From Diphasiastrum complanatum (Eukaryota; Streptophyta; Lycopodiopsida; Lycopodiales; Lycopodiaceae), in the NCBI GenBank assembly GCA_029204225.1, contig CM055102.1:9065456-9129455 (forward strand): 64,000 nucleotides of DNA, given 5' to 3'. Within the stretch, counting starts at the first letter, position 1. Every line of letters begins with the position of its first letter. The position numbers were made by a program, and so were the translations under genes. The notes beneath the pieces were generated by a model, which did no database searches, was not told where the DNA came from, and saw only the letters and a program-made list of their open reading frames with translations. Below, one piece after another: positions 1 to 10,821 of this stretch.

Positions 1-300
1 TCAGTTAGCAGAATCACCGATTCAGGTCAGAGGGTCGAATTTGATACAGAAGGCTGCACAATTCTTGGCAAGTCCCGAAAGGTTCTAGCCTACGGAAGAA
101 GAAGTGGCTATCTGTACAAACTCAGCCATTGGTATTCTTCTAACAATCAAGCTCTTCACACAGCCACTTCTGAATCAACTGATATGTTGTGGTATTTTAG
201 ACTTGGCCATCTTAGCTACAATAGTATTCAACAAATGTCAGTTCAGAATCTAGTACAAGACTTGCCTTCAATCAGCAAGCCAACTTCTCCATGCGAAAGT
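1..300 (+). pseudogene. Ty1/Copia pol fragment (GAG-pre-integrase region)
   Basis: The first frame is open from base 1, with no start inside the window. It reads as the Copia domain just before the integrase: a glycine-rich stretch, then LWYFRLGHLSYNSI, which holds a histidine of the integrase zinc site, and a CES at the end that would begin the paired cysteines. The match stops at about base 300, where the sequence becomes the end of an opposite-strand Copia element (A1). Its family differs from the A/B/C lineage, since the residues around the zinc site are clearly different. The upstream part lies outside the window and I did not find the rest of this element inside it. A cut-off relic is the best reading. 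Confidence 0.75.
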
Positions 301-302
301 CC

Positions 303-2303
303 TTTGGCTTGGAGAGATTCATCAAAAAATTACATCTCTACTTACAACAACTTTTTTGGTAATTGGATTAAATATCCTATAAGCTTTCTTACTTTCACTA
401 TAACCAACAAAGATGCCTTTGAAAGGAGTGGAATCTTTCTTTTTCCTTGTTTCTAAAGGATTATGTACATAACAAGTATATCCAAAAACTTTCAATCACT
501 AAGATTTGGCTTTCTTCATAAGGTGTAAGTCCTTTAATGGCACTATTAGTCATTCTATTATATAGAATGTTTGCACATAAAATAGCTTCTCCCCAAAATG
601 AAATAGAAAGGAATGCATCTAATCTCATAGCTTTAGCACACTCACATAGTGTCCTATTCTTTCTCTCAGCTACTCCATTTTGTTGTGGAGTATATGTGCA
701 AGTAAACTCTCTCCTAATGCCATTAGTTTTACAAAACTCTTTCATTCTATTGGAGATGTACTCCCCTACATTATCACTTCTTAATACTTTCAAGCTAGTA
801 TTAAGTTGTTTTTCCACAAGAATTTTGCACTGTACAAAGGACTCAAAAACTTCACTTTTCTTAGACAAGAGTATCTTGATCTATCATCAATAAAAGTAAC
901 ATACATAAGAGCTCCACCATTTGATTCATGTGAAAATGAATGAACATCCGAGTGTATAAGGTCAAGAGGAGAGTTATATCTTGTCAAAGATCTCTTGAAA
1001 GGTAGCTTATGAGATTTGGAGAGTTCGCAAGCTTCACAAAGCTTGCCACACTTGGATATGGTTTTGGGAAGTCCACTTGCTAGCTCCTTTGTCACCATGG
1101 TCTCCATAGCCTTGAACTTAGGATGGCCTAACCTTTTGTGCCATAATTCCACTTGAGTGAGCTCCTCCCTTGCCATGTTCACACTTCCAACCATCACAAT
1201 AGCATCCAATTTGAATAACCTCCCTTGCTTGAAACCACTAGCAATACATTTTTCATCTTTCAAGATAGAACATGCTCCATGCTTGAAATGTACATCTAAT
1301 CCACTATCCATAAGTTGTCCTACACTCAACAAGTTCTTTGTAATTGAAGGTAAATAAAGAACATTGTTTAGATCTACTTTTTTAGATGATCCGAGACATA
1401 AAGGAATGGATCCAACACCTACAATCTCACATTCTTGATCACTTGCAGTGAAGAAAAATCTCTTAGAACTATTGTAAGAAAGTAGATTAGAAAAGTAGTC
1501 TTTTGGTGAGTCATGTGAGAGCTTTCCCCAAGTGTCTTGATTAGATGTTTGTGGTGAGGATACCATCAAAGATAGATTGCCTTCTTCCTCCTCCTCCTCA
1601 AGCACAAGATTGCCTTGATTGTCCTTCTCTTGGGCATTCTTCATCTTGTAGCACTCGGATGCAAAATGTCCCTTTTTTCCACAAAAGAAACACTTTAGCT
1701 TCTTCTTGTCCTTCTTGCTCTTGCCTTTGGAACTTGATGCTCCATCTTTGTTCTCCATCTCCATGTCTTGAGTCTTCTTGGATGGAAACTTTTTCTTCTT
1801 GCCTTTCAAGGAAAAGTTAGCTTTTTCATCACCATCATTCAAAGATAAGAAACTCATCCTACTTTTGATATGAAGCATTCTACTCTCCTCACTTACAAGC
1901 ACACTTTGAAGTTTTTCAATACTAGGAAGTGAATATTGAATAGCAAAGGTTTGAACAAGATTGGAATAATCATCTCCTAATGCATTCAAAATGATTTGAA
2001 CTAATTCATCATCTTTGATTTTATCATCTATAGAAGACAACTCCTTATTCAAAGATTTGATCCTAAAGACATAATTTTGGGCACTTTCACTACTTCATTT
2101 CATGCTTTGAAGGATTTGATTCCTAAGCATGAGTATCCTTGAAGTATTCTTTGATCCATAAACTGCTTTTAATGAATCTCATGCCTCTTTGGATGTGGTA
2201 CAAAATGAGATTTCCTTCAAAAGTTCATTACTTACATTCATCTTTATGTAATGTAATGCAACTCTACATCTCTTTTTGTACTTTACCAATTAACTCCTCC
2301 TTC
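303..2303 (-). pseudogene. Ty1/Copia element A1, gag to integrase, degenerate
   Basis: Read on the minus strand this is a Copia polyprotein lacking its first ~50 Gag residues. From about 2290 to 2052 Gag is broken by stops. A long open stretch then carries basic Gag, the knuckle CFFCGKKGHFASEC (about 1640-1690), the GAG-pre-integrase domain (WHKRLGHPKF with CEACELSKSH) and the integrase core starting HSDVHSF. One frameshift near 870 moves the rest (LRSDNVGEY, PQQNGVAERKNR) to another frame; further shifts precede the SRDVIF motif at about 320. The protease Asp-Ser-Gly is absent: the text passes from QDTW straight to a serine/histidine-rich stretch, so a small deletion removed the active site. 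It belongs to the same lineage as B and C. At the right it is fused to the RT of A2. Confidence 0.85.
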
Positions 2304-5117
2304 ATTTTGAGAAAGTAAAAAAGAGTTAACCTTAGCACACCAACTGCTTGGTGCTTGCTTAAGACCATACAAACTCTTTTGTAGAAAACAAACATGATTT
2401 GGCTTGCCATGTAAAATGTAGCCCTCAAGTTGCTCCATAAACACCTCCTCCTCAAGATCCCCATTCAAGAATGCATTTGTAATGTCCAATTGCCATAAAT
2501 CCCATTCCAAAAGTGTTGCAAGTGATATAATGATTCGAATGCTTACCATCTTTGCCATGTGTGCAAAGATCTCCTCATATTCAATACCATGTTCTTGTGC
2601 ATATCCGTTTGCTACCAACCTTGCCTTGTACTTGTTGATTGATACATCTTGGTTTGGCTTGGCTTCACTTTGACGATCCATTTATGTCCAATAGCCTTCT
2701 TGTCCTTTGGAAGTTCAACCAATCTCCATGTTTCATTCTTCATAAGAACTTCATACTCAAGATTCATTGCTTGGATCCACTCCTCTTTGTTCTTTGTTCT
2801 TTGCTTCATCTACACATGTAGGTTCATCAGAAGAGAGTACGAAAGCATACTTTGTATCACCAACAACTTGCTTACCATTTTCATCATAAATGAGCCTCAA
2901 AGGTTGTTTCCTTTGCCTTGATGTCCTCCTTGGCTTTTAATTTGAAGTAGGCCCTTCAACATCAACATCCAAAGTACCATCTCATCATCAACATAGATTC
3001 TGTAAGCTTTCTTGTTGGATGCATATCCAACCATGATCCCTTTAATAGAATTAGGATCATCTCTTTTCCTTGCTTCCAAGGGCACATGAACAAAGCAAGC
3101 ACAACCAAAAACTCTAAGGTGATCTACCTTAGATTTCTTCTTAAACAAGACTTCAAAAGGTGATTTTTCAGCAAGTGCATTGTGAGGTAATCTATTGCAC
3201 AAATAGTTTGCACAATTTATAGCTTCACCCCAATATTCAATAGGCAAAGAAGCTTCAAGAAGAATTGATTTAGCACATTCACATAAAGATATGCTTTCTT
3301 CTCAACAACTCCATTTTGAGATGGAGAATAAGCACAAGAAAACTCTCTCTTTATTCCTTCACCTTCACAGTATTCACGAAACTTGTTGGAGATGTATTCA
3401 CCTCCTCCATCACATCTTAAAGCTTTAACTTTGAAAGAAAACTGCTTCTCAACATAAGCTTTGAAGATTAGGAAGTGATCAAAAACCATTGCCTTTGAAG
3501 AAAGTAGATACAACCAAGTATATCTAGTAAAGGTGACAAAACATGTTGCACCACCAATACTTTTAGAAGAGAAAAAATGTACATCTGAGTGTATAAGCTC
3601 CAAAGGATGAGTAGTCTTTATAAAAGACTTCTGATATGGCTTTCTGTGTGATTTTGCATTAGCACAAGTCTCACAAGGCTTGAAATCTTTGGAAAGAGAT
3701 TTTGGAAGACCAATTGCCTTCACTTTCTTGACCATAGAAGACATAGATTTAAAGTTAGGATGCCCCAACCTTCTATGCCACAACTCCTCCTTAGATAACA
3801 AAGCAACTTCACAAAGATTTGCATTCTCATAAGAATTCAACTTAAAAATTCCACCACATCTAGATCCATCAGCTAGGATCTCATCATTTTTCTTGATAAA
3901 GCAAGTATTGGAGTTGAACTTTACATCACAACCATTATCAAACAACTTTCCCACACTAATCAAGTTCTTTGTAAGTTTTGGAATGAAAAGAACATTAGAA
4001 AGTGCAAGAACTTTTGAAGAAGCAAGTTTCAATGGAATGTTACCAATTCCTTCTATAGAGCACTCATGATCATTAGTAGTGTAAATCTTGAGTCATTTGT
4101 AAGGTACAATTGAGTCAAAAGACTCCTTTGAACAACACATATGTGAAGAAGCTCCACTGTCTATGTACCAAGCTCCATCTTTCTTGAAAGGTGATGAAGA
4201 AACACTGGACACCATCAGTGATCCTTCTCCGTCACTTGCAATAGCATCTTCTTCAATCTCTTTGGAGAGATCATCTTGCTTGAGTTGGTTTTTCTTCTTA
4301 AAGTAGTAGAGGCATAGTGCCCCTTCTTGCCACAGAAGAAACACTTCACTTTCTTATTCTTGGTCTTTGAAGTAGAAGGATGAGATGAATCATCCTCTTC
4401 ACCATCTTTGTCTCGATCTTTGGCTTTGTCTTTGTTGGATGCTTGAGAGAATTGGTTCTTAATCCTTCCTTTATGCTTGTCTTTGTCAAAGAGGGCTTTG
4501 TCACTTCCACCATGCTCGAGTTTGTTCATCTTGGATAGTTTATAGCTTTGCCTAGATTCTTCATAAATAAGAATTCCTTGGAGAGTTTCTAGATTAGGCA
4601 ACTCCTCCTTAATGGAAAAAGACTGAACAAGATTATCATAGTCATCTCTCAAGCCGTTTAAAATGACTTGAACTAGCTCATATTGGTTAATAGTAAAACC
4701 AACACTGGAAAGCTCTCTATGTAAATCTTTAACTCTCAGAACATAGTTTGATGCACTCTCTTCACTTCTTTGAAAACTTTGAAAAATCTAATTCCTAAGA
4801 GTGAGTATTCTAGAAGTATTCTTTGCTTCATAGATGGACTTAAGTGCATCCCAAGCTTCTTTGGATGTAGTGCAAGATCCTATCTCTCTCAAAATTTCAT
4901 TAGATACATTCATCTTAATGAAATATAGAGCCATTCTAGCTCTCTTCCTATACTTAGGAATTTCAGCCTATACTTGAGGCTCCTCCTCAACACCAAGCAC
5001 AATGTCCATAACATCCTGGAGTATCAAAATAGACTCCATTCTAAACTTCCAAATTGAATAATTAGAAGTTTTTAGTCTTTCATTTGCTTCTAGAAGATAT
5101 CCTCCAAGAGGTGTCAT
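2304..5117 (-). pseudogene. Ty1/Copia element A2, gag to reverse transcriptase, degenerate
   Basis: The minus-strand reading starts at an ATG at 5117 with MTPLGGYLLEANERL, matching the Gag start of B and C, which fixes the start. Gag has at least two internal stops (about 4970 and 4790). A knuckle starting CFFCGKKGHYAS sits near 4340, the protease site YIDSGASSHM near 4150, and the integrase zinc and catalytic regions (HRRLGHPNF, CETCANAKSH, HSDVHFF, LRCDGGGEY) from about 3800 to 3290. The IDD motif after the first catalytic Asp is deleted. RT follows at 2830-2304 (IGHKWIVKVK, ITNAFLNGD, YGLKQAP) and ends abruptly at LLSQNE, before the YVDD catalytic box, where A1 Gag begins. Half of RT, RNase H and the 3' LTR are therefore missing. 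Confidence 0.85.
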
Positions 5118-5873
5118 TTAGATGAAGACTTCTTAGTTATTGATCTGCAATATATTTGAGCTTGTTCCAATCAGACTTAAAGTTGCTGCTCTCTTTCACT
5201 ATAGGTATTTTCAAGGATGTACTACCTTTCTATGTGAAATACTTGCAACTGTATTTGAGATGAATCTCAAATATTCCACAAGACAAGTTATCTAGATCAG
5301 ACACACAAAGTGGATTGAGACACTTTGGCTAGTTTGAATCCTACTTTTAGCACATGTGAAATGCTTCAAAAGAAAATACTATTGACACTCAGAAGGCTCA
5401 AAGGGTGTTCAATTGCTTCAAACTTAGTCTTGATCTTCAGTTTCTTGTCAAGGATGCTCAAAACAATGGATTCAGAACAAAGCAAGGTTGAATCAAATCA
5501 AAATGCTGTCACTAGGATTTTGGACCTATCCTTATCCTCTTTAAGAGCTTATAACTCTTGATAGACACATCAGATTGATTTAGTTTCAATTTCTATGGAA
5601 AGTACAGATCACAACTTTCCATCAAGCTATAACACCACTATTTTTGGATCTACAAGCAAGGAGATAGAAGGGACTGAAAATCTCTGATTTTCACATGTGC
5701 GAAATTCCAGAATTCCGTACTACCACTATTCAGGTCTAAAAATTCAGTTCCAATCCGATTTTATCCAAATACATTCTAGAGAAAGGTGAGAAAAAGTGCA
5801 AAACTATTTTCTGGCTTGAATTAGCTCTCAATTTTTTGACAATTAGAGATGTTACCATGCAAAGCTCAATTTG
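5118..5873 (-). other. Untranslated leader of Copia A2
   Basis: This AT-rich stretch lies between the A2 primer site and the gag start. I see no coding sequence in it. It contains a partial palindrome, TTTTCACATGTGCGAAA, near 5690, resembling the palindromes in related LTRs. Confidence 0.6.
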
Positions 5874-5885
5874 GCTCTGATACCA
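5874..5885 (-). other. Primer binding site of A2 (initiator tRNA-Met)
   Basis: On the minus strand the sequence reads TGGTATCAGAGC, the usual plant Copia primer site complementary to the 3' end of initiator tRNA-Met. It directly abuts an LTR starting with TG at 5886. Confidence 0.9.
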
Positions 5886-6600
5886 TGACAAAATTTCCAG
5901 AATTCACACATGTGGGGAATGTCCACAAGCATGATGGATCTAATTAAGCATGCTAAGCATCATAATATCATAGCAATGAATCGATAATGAGCAAAAGTAC
6001 AAGATATCAGTGTCTTAGCATTAGCCTCAACACGAGTTAGAGAGAGAAAGATAGAGAGATAACAAGCAAAAAATATGGGAATCCAAAATGGCATGAGATA
6101 GCTACAAAGCTTTGGTTCTTCATCACAAAATATGAGGAAAGCTACACATATTTATGGAGTTTGAGGTAGCTTGAGGTAGAACCACATCCATCCATCATAA
6201 ATGACATCTAAAGTGATAACTAGAGTCTATGTGACATTTGTCACTTCTCATGCATGAAACTCTACCAGCTTTTTCCAAGTGTGCTAGTTCTAACTAGAAA
6301 TGTACAAATCATCATGCATGTGTCCATTACACTTTGTGCATGCCTTGCATGTCACTATGGATCACTTACCATTAGTGCATGTGAATTGCCACGAGTTTCT
6401 ACTAGCATAATTTTGCTAATTCTATGTCTATAAACTATATGCAAGTTGTATTCATCAATCTAGATATGAGATATCCATGTAGCTCGAGTTCTATCTAGGC
6501 TAAACTTGGCATTTTGCATTTATGAACAACATACTTGCATGTTACAATATTTGTAGCAAGCCTAAAGTCAAGATGGATTATGTTTCCATTTCAACACTAA
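5886..6600 (-). repeat. 5' LTR of Copia A2 (outer end unresolved)
   Basis: The LTR begins with TGACAAAATT directly after the primer site. A minus-strand TATA-like box (CATAAATATG, about 6148-6157) and a CACATGTG palindrome at about 5903 fit an LTR promoter region. The 3' copy of this LTR is missing, so I cannot fix the outer end. It lies somewhere between about 6354, where a TGTCA would mirror the TGACA start, and about 6600. Confidence 0.6.
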
Positions 6601-6610
6601 TAAGATTCTT

Positions 6611-7047
6611 GATGCAATTTTTCTCTTAAAGGGTTCTGCTAGGTCGAAGTGGTTTGACTATGTCCATTCTCATCCGCCTATCTCTAAGTGGCATGACTTT
6701 CCACATGTACTTTGCCTTTTTATATTTTCCGATGATAATTATGTATTTGTTCTTCCTCTCACTCTTACAAGTGGTATTATAGGTCTTGAGAGTTCTACTC
6801 CTTCTGATTCCTCTCTTGAGCATTCTTCCATATGCAAGGTTCCATTTTCTTGTGCAGGACAAATAGAGATAGAGTCACACATTGCTAGCGATACACATGA
6901 GGATGATTTTATATCACACAGTTTGAGCAAGTTGTCTGATTTACTTGAGATAGTTATTGATTTACCTGAACTCATCATTGTATCCCATAGTGAGTCAGAG
7001 AAACCAGCACCAATCAATAGGTCCAAATGGAAACCAAGCTATATGTA
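6611..7047 (+). other. Unrecognised open frame without start codon
   Basis: About 145 codons are open on the plus strand, ending at a TAA at 7045-7047, with no plausible initiator at the left end. The translation begins LKGSARSKWFDYVHSH, is rich in Ser, Asp, Glu and His in its second half and ends NRSKWKPSYM. I recognise no domain. It abuts the outer side of the A2 LTR, so A2 may have cut it. The composition would suit a linker part of a retrotransposon polyprotein, but the opposite strand is also fairly open, so this may be chance. Confidence 0.25.
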
Positions 7048-7051
7048 ATAA

Positions 7052-7900
7052 CTAGGAATGCCATATATCCATAGCATCAACATGGACTGTAGCAAACCTA
7101 TATGTAGAAATACATGGAGACTGAAGGATGCCTGTATACTCATCTAGAAAGATCCCAATATATAAATACCTTAGATAAGTAATAGTGACCATTTGGAAAA
7201 TATCCTCGGATGGAAAATGTGTAACGGTAAGGGCCAAAGGTGCATGAATCAGGTAAGGAACCGTAGAAATATCATGAGGTAGTTCACAAACCTCAAGCAG
7301 AGATCCATGGAGTAAAGCAAAAGAAGATACAACCTAACCACCAATAGCGAGGGAACCATCAAATGTGGACCCATGAAGAACCCCATAGAAATCAGCAGGA
7401 ACATCGGCCATAACGAACTCAAGAGATGGAGATATAGAGACCAATGGATAAGATACTACACCAACCACCGAACCAGGAGGGCTATCTGAGGTATGCGCAA
7501 AAGCAATAGTAGAAATACCACCAAGGTATATGGCCTAAATATCAATGAAATTAGGAATGACCACTGAATACAATATCTGTGTATCAAGGCATATAGACAC
7601 AAGGCACACAACAACAACCTATAAATCTGGAGCAACATCAACCTGAGGAAGAGGACCCACGAATGGTGAAAGTGAAGCAGCAACTGATGTACTCTGAATG
7701 GAAAGAAGAGTTGCATCTTGAGCCTTTGGAAGGTACACATAAACTACTTCCTGGTAACCAACTGATAGTCACCCTGAGAATCAATACCAGCAAGTGAATG
7801 ATGCTGACCAGTATGAGTAAAGGAAAGTGTCTGTTGAGATAGATCCGCAACAACAGTACCAAGTGAAGAGAACTAGTTTGCACCAAAATTAATGTCATAG
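7052..7900 (-). pseudogene. Degenerate coding-like region downstream of Gypsy protease J
   Basis: The minus strand stays largely open across about 230 codons in one frame, with a few in-frame stops (near 7620, 7525 and 7335). Typical stretches are DVPADFYGVLHGSTFDGSLA and LDEYTGILQSP. It follows a recognisable Gypsy protease (7966-8520) on the same strand, so it is probably the decayed part of that polyprotein between protease and RT. No RT motif is visible and I cannot name the domain. Confidence 0.35.
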
Positions 7901-7965
7901 TGCTTTAGAAAAATGATGTAGAAATCTGCCTTACCAGAAAAATCACCAATGCGATAATCCAAGTC

Positions 7966-8520
7966 CTAAATCATTTGAGAACTGGGAAAATAATGGGAAT
8001 GAGCAATCTCAACACTGAGAGGCTGGGAAGTAGGAACAGGTGTAGCACAAATCCTAATGGAAATGTCACTACTAATAAATGAATGCGTACTACTTATATC
8101 CACTAAAGCAATATACTCTTTCCCTGCATCTAGATTAATATGATCCACAAATGGAACAACATACGTAGGCATAATAACAGAAGCATCAACTGATAAGTTC
8201 TGCATATAAAAGAATCGCATACTCATCTAGATGTGTATCAGCAAAATCAACTAGTGAGTGTACAATAGGACCTTCATGAAATGTATAACCATATGCCATA
8301 TGGAGATCTATTGGAGTAGCCAAAGCATCTGAAACCATAGACCCATGAATAATATCAAAATAAGGAGAATAGGCGACAACATCTATAGCATGGCATTCAA
8401 AAACACGAGTAGCATCAAATTACTCAACAACAATATCAAAGCATGCAACAACATCATCAATGGTATCATAGTATGCTATATCAATATCAAGTATTACTGA
8501 TCGCCTATGTTGTAGATATC
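7966..8520 (-). pseudogene. Ty3/Gypsy gag-protease fragment J
   Basis: The minus-strand reading carries a retropepsin-like stretch: ALVDISSTHSFISSDISIR, where Gypsy proteases usually have a D-S-G-A/S-THSFIS site, then DLDYRIGDFSGKADFY and a degraded HYDINFGAN in place of the usual HYDVILGMDW. The second and third catalytic residues are changed (D-I-S). The upstream part to about 8520 (SPYFDIIHGSMVSDALATP and following) is open but unrecognised, with a stop near 8420 and a frame change at about 8210. No LTR or primer site could be tied to it. It is a dead fragment of a Gypsy family different from E, E2 and G. Confidence 0.6.
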
Positions 8521-8533
8521 TCTATGATTATGC

Positions 8534-9085
8534 ATGTGGCTCTCTATCTGTTCCTTGGATTGTTGCTCATTGTCAAGCTTGGCATATCTTGATGGCTTGG
8601 TTATTGCCTCCGTTCCAGCTACTGTTTGTCTAGGTGATCTTCAGATTCCCCGCCATTTTAGGTTACTCCATATTGTTTGGTCTCTAATGCTGAGTTGCCA
8701 CTTTGTTCTGGTTTTCCAAGACTATCAGAGTACCTTGAGAGAGTTCCTTCTCCTCTCTTGGATAGTTTTTGGGGATGTTGCCACCATATACTTTGGTATT
8801 GCTCATATGTGCTTTGATATTCATTCCCAACTACACGTGGATATTAAGCTGATGTCTGTTACTGATGTTGGAAATCATGTTCCTCGTTCCAGTGCATTTC
8901 TTCTATTCCTCACTTGTGCGCCTGGTGTGTACTTTGGGATTACACTTGTGGCCAGTTTCGATGGGTCATCCAATTCTCCATCCATTTTTGGTGTATCCTA
9001 TGATGGATTGGTATGTCCATATGAGGTCTTTCTGGATGAGTTTTTTTGGCTACAGTCTTTCAGTTGGGGCCTCTACTATTTCTAG
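8534..9085 (+). other. Long plus-strand open frame, probably not a gene
   Basis: An ATG-started frame of 183 codons is open here (MWLSICSLDCCSLSS at the start). It is rich in Leu, Phe, Cys and Ser, has no recognisable domain, and lies between minus-strand Gypsy debris on both sides. Chance openness in decayed transposon DNA is the likeliest explanation. I see nothing else in this stretch. Confidence 0.15.
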
Positions 9086-9109
9086 ATTTGTTGTTATTGT
9101 TTTTATGCA

Positions 9110-9624
9110 TCATGTCTTTTTAGATGATGCATTGATTTCTTGGACCTTCTGTAGCTTTTGACATGCTGCTCTTCTCGTGATAGGGGCCTTGAAGGTACCG
9201 TATTCAACTTGAAACACAAGCGGACCACGTGAGACACAAGACTCACACCGAGAAAACCTCACTTCCACCATGAGATCATCATCCTCCATCTTACTAGGTT
9301 GACATCCTATCGGACGCTTACAAGACAAACTCGTAATGCTGATAACAATGAGTGCAACTTGAGAAAATCTTACTGCCAGTAAGATTATACCCTCACCAGA
9401 AAATCAGCTAGTAGACATGTCAACAAGTCACTGAGCATCAAATGAGTACTTTGTTTTTCTTTTCAATAGTAAATGCATAACCAAATTAGACTCCAACTCA
9501 TATCTACGTCTAGTCACAAAAGATTCTCATGACAAAGTCACATGCTTGGATCGGGGCACTATCTGATTTGTCATATGTTGTAGATGAGCAATTATCGTAT
9601 ACCTTGGCTGGCTTGACATGGCTT
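9110..9624 (-). pseudogene. Downstream part of Gypsy element E, beyond the protease
   Basis: This is the continuation of E on the far side of the C insertion. The minus-strand reading runs from the E protease end (ESWLN at about 21900) across the C target site into this stretch. It is broken by stops near 9520, 9430 and 9410, then open for 72 codons (MSCKRPIGCQPSKMEDDDL at 9328 to 9110). No RT motif is visible, so either the linker is long or the rest of pol is lost. The assignment rests on the target duplication of C and on strand continuity. Confidence 0.45.
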
Positions 9625-9629
9625 GTTGA
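9625..9629. other. Target-site duplication GTTGA, left side of C
   Basis: GTTGA directly precedes the first base of the C 5' LTR and recurs at 21890-21894 directly after the 3' LTR. Confidence 0.95.
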
Positions 9630-10163
9630 TGTGAAAATTGTCAACATTTCCTAGCTAGTTTGAGGCCTAAATTGGCTAAAATTGTAAATAGTTTTGGTTC
9701 TGGAGTTTTGCACGTGTGAACCAGGCCACAATGTTTTTATTTACTGTATTTTTTCAGTATGATGAAGTGTCAAACTTCATACCCTTCAAAATGAGACCAT
9801 TTTGATGTATTTTGGTCATATAAGCCATTTTTAACTATTTTTCCTATATAGGGAATATCTAGGGTCAAGTACCTTCTAGAGAGAGGAGAGAGAGTCATCT
9901 TCCTCATCCATAAATAGTAGGGAAGTCGTGGAGAACAGGTTGGAGAAACCTTTTGTATGCTTCATTGAGATCAATAGATCATTGTCATTGTTTCTTCCTC
10001 CATTGAGAGCATTGTTGTGTGTATTGTCTTCAAGCTATTGTGTATGATCTTAGGTGCTTTCCAAAAGTGGTAGGCTGATGTATTATGGACTGTATAATGC
10101 TATTTTGGGCCGCACTTGATGTTTATGGAAGTTTCCATTTGTGATAAATGCTTTTTGATCAAG

Positions 10164-10168
10164 TTCTT
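10164..10168. other. Target-site duplication TTCTT, left side of B
   Basis: TTCTT directly precedes B and recurs at 16030-16034 directly after it. The 3' LTR of C carries the unoccupied site once (GATCAAGTTCTTTGCATTC near 21764), which confirms the insertion point. Confidence 0.97.
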
Positions 10169-10821
10169 TGTGAAAAACTCAGATCCAAAAGATGCTAAAG
10201 TTTCATAAAGATCTTGGCCATGGAAGTTATGCACATCTAGATTGAAAAAATGATAGAAATTGTGATGTTAAGCATACTAAACATCAACTAAACATCAAAA
10301 TCTGATCATAAGCTTCCACAAACAGAAACTTGCTGTCCCTGTCCGTACTTCAGAGCCTACAACCTGCATTTCACACGTGTGAAGCCATAGCAACAAAGAA
10401 ATCACAATTCTAGTGGCTAGAATGCAAGATATGAACAAAAAAGTGAGAGAGAAGAAGATGGACCTTCAAAGAGCATAACATTCATTCAATAGAATGAAAA
10501 TGAGATGTGTACATACTCGTGGAGATGGCTATTTATAGCAGCCATAGTGCCTCTTGGCCACTTGTCTTATGATAGGCTAAAATTGGGGTCCAATAGGATT
10601 CACCCATATACCTAGAAATTTGGTCAAATAGGAATGCACCAAATTATGAGCCAATAGAAGAGCTCCACACTCGACCTCCTCTAATTAATGTGACCTCAAA
10701 AGTAGTGTACACATACTTTGGGCCTCTACATACATGTATGAACCTATCTCTAACTTTTATTTGGCCATAGGCCTACAAAATCTCAAGTTAGGAAAATACT
10801 ACTAGTTGACAATTTTTCACA
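10169..10821 (-). repeat. 3' LTR of B
   Basis: 653 bp with TGTG...CACA ends and the inverted terminal match TGTGAAAAA/TTTTTCACA. It appears identical to 15377-16029. The Gag-Pol stop codon TGA lies inside its first bases. Confidence 0.95.
10370..10383. promoter_or_regulatory. 14-bp palindrome with G-box core in the B LTR
   Basis: TTCACACGTGTGAA is a perfect palindrome containing CACGTG, the plant G-box bound by bZIP and bHLH factors. In B's orientation it lies about 155 bp downstream of the TATA box, so it would also be transcribed. A second copy is at 15578-15591 in the other LTR. Function is inferred. Confidence 0.5.

Noticed and set aside
8534-9085. 183-codon plus-strand frame as a host gene
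   Set aside because: No domain, unusual composition, located in Gypsy debris on the opposite strand.
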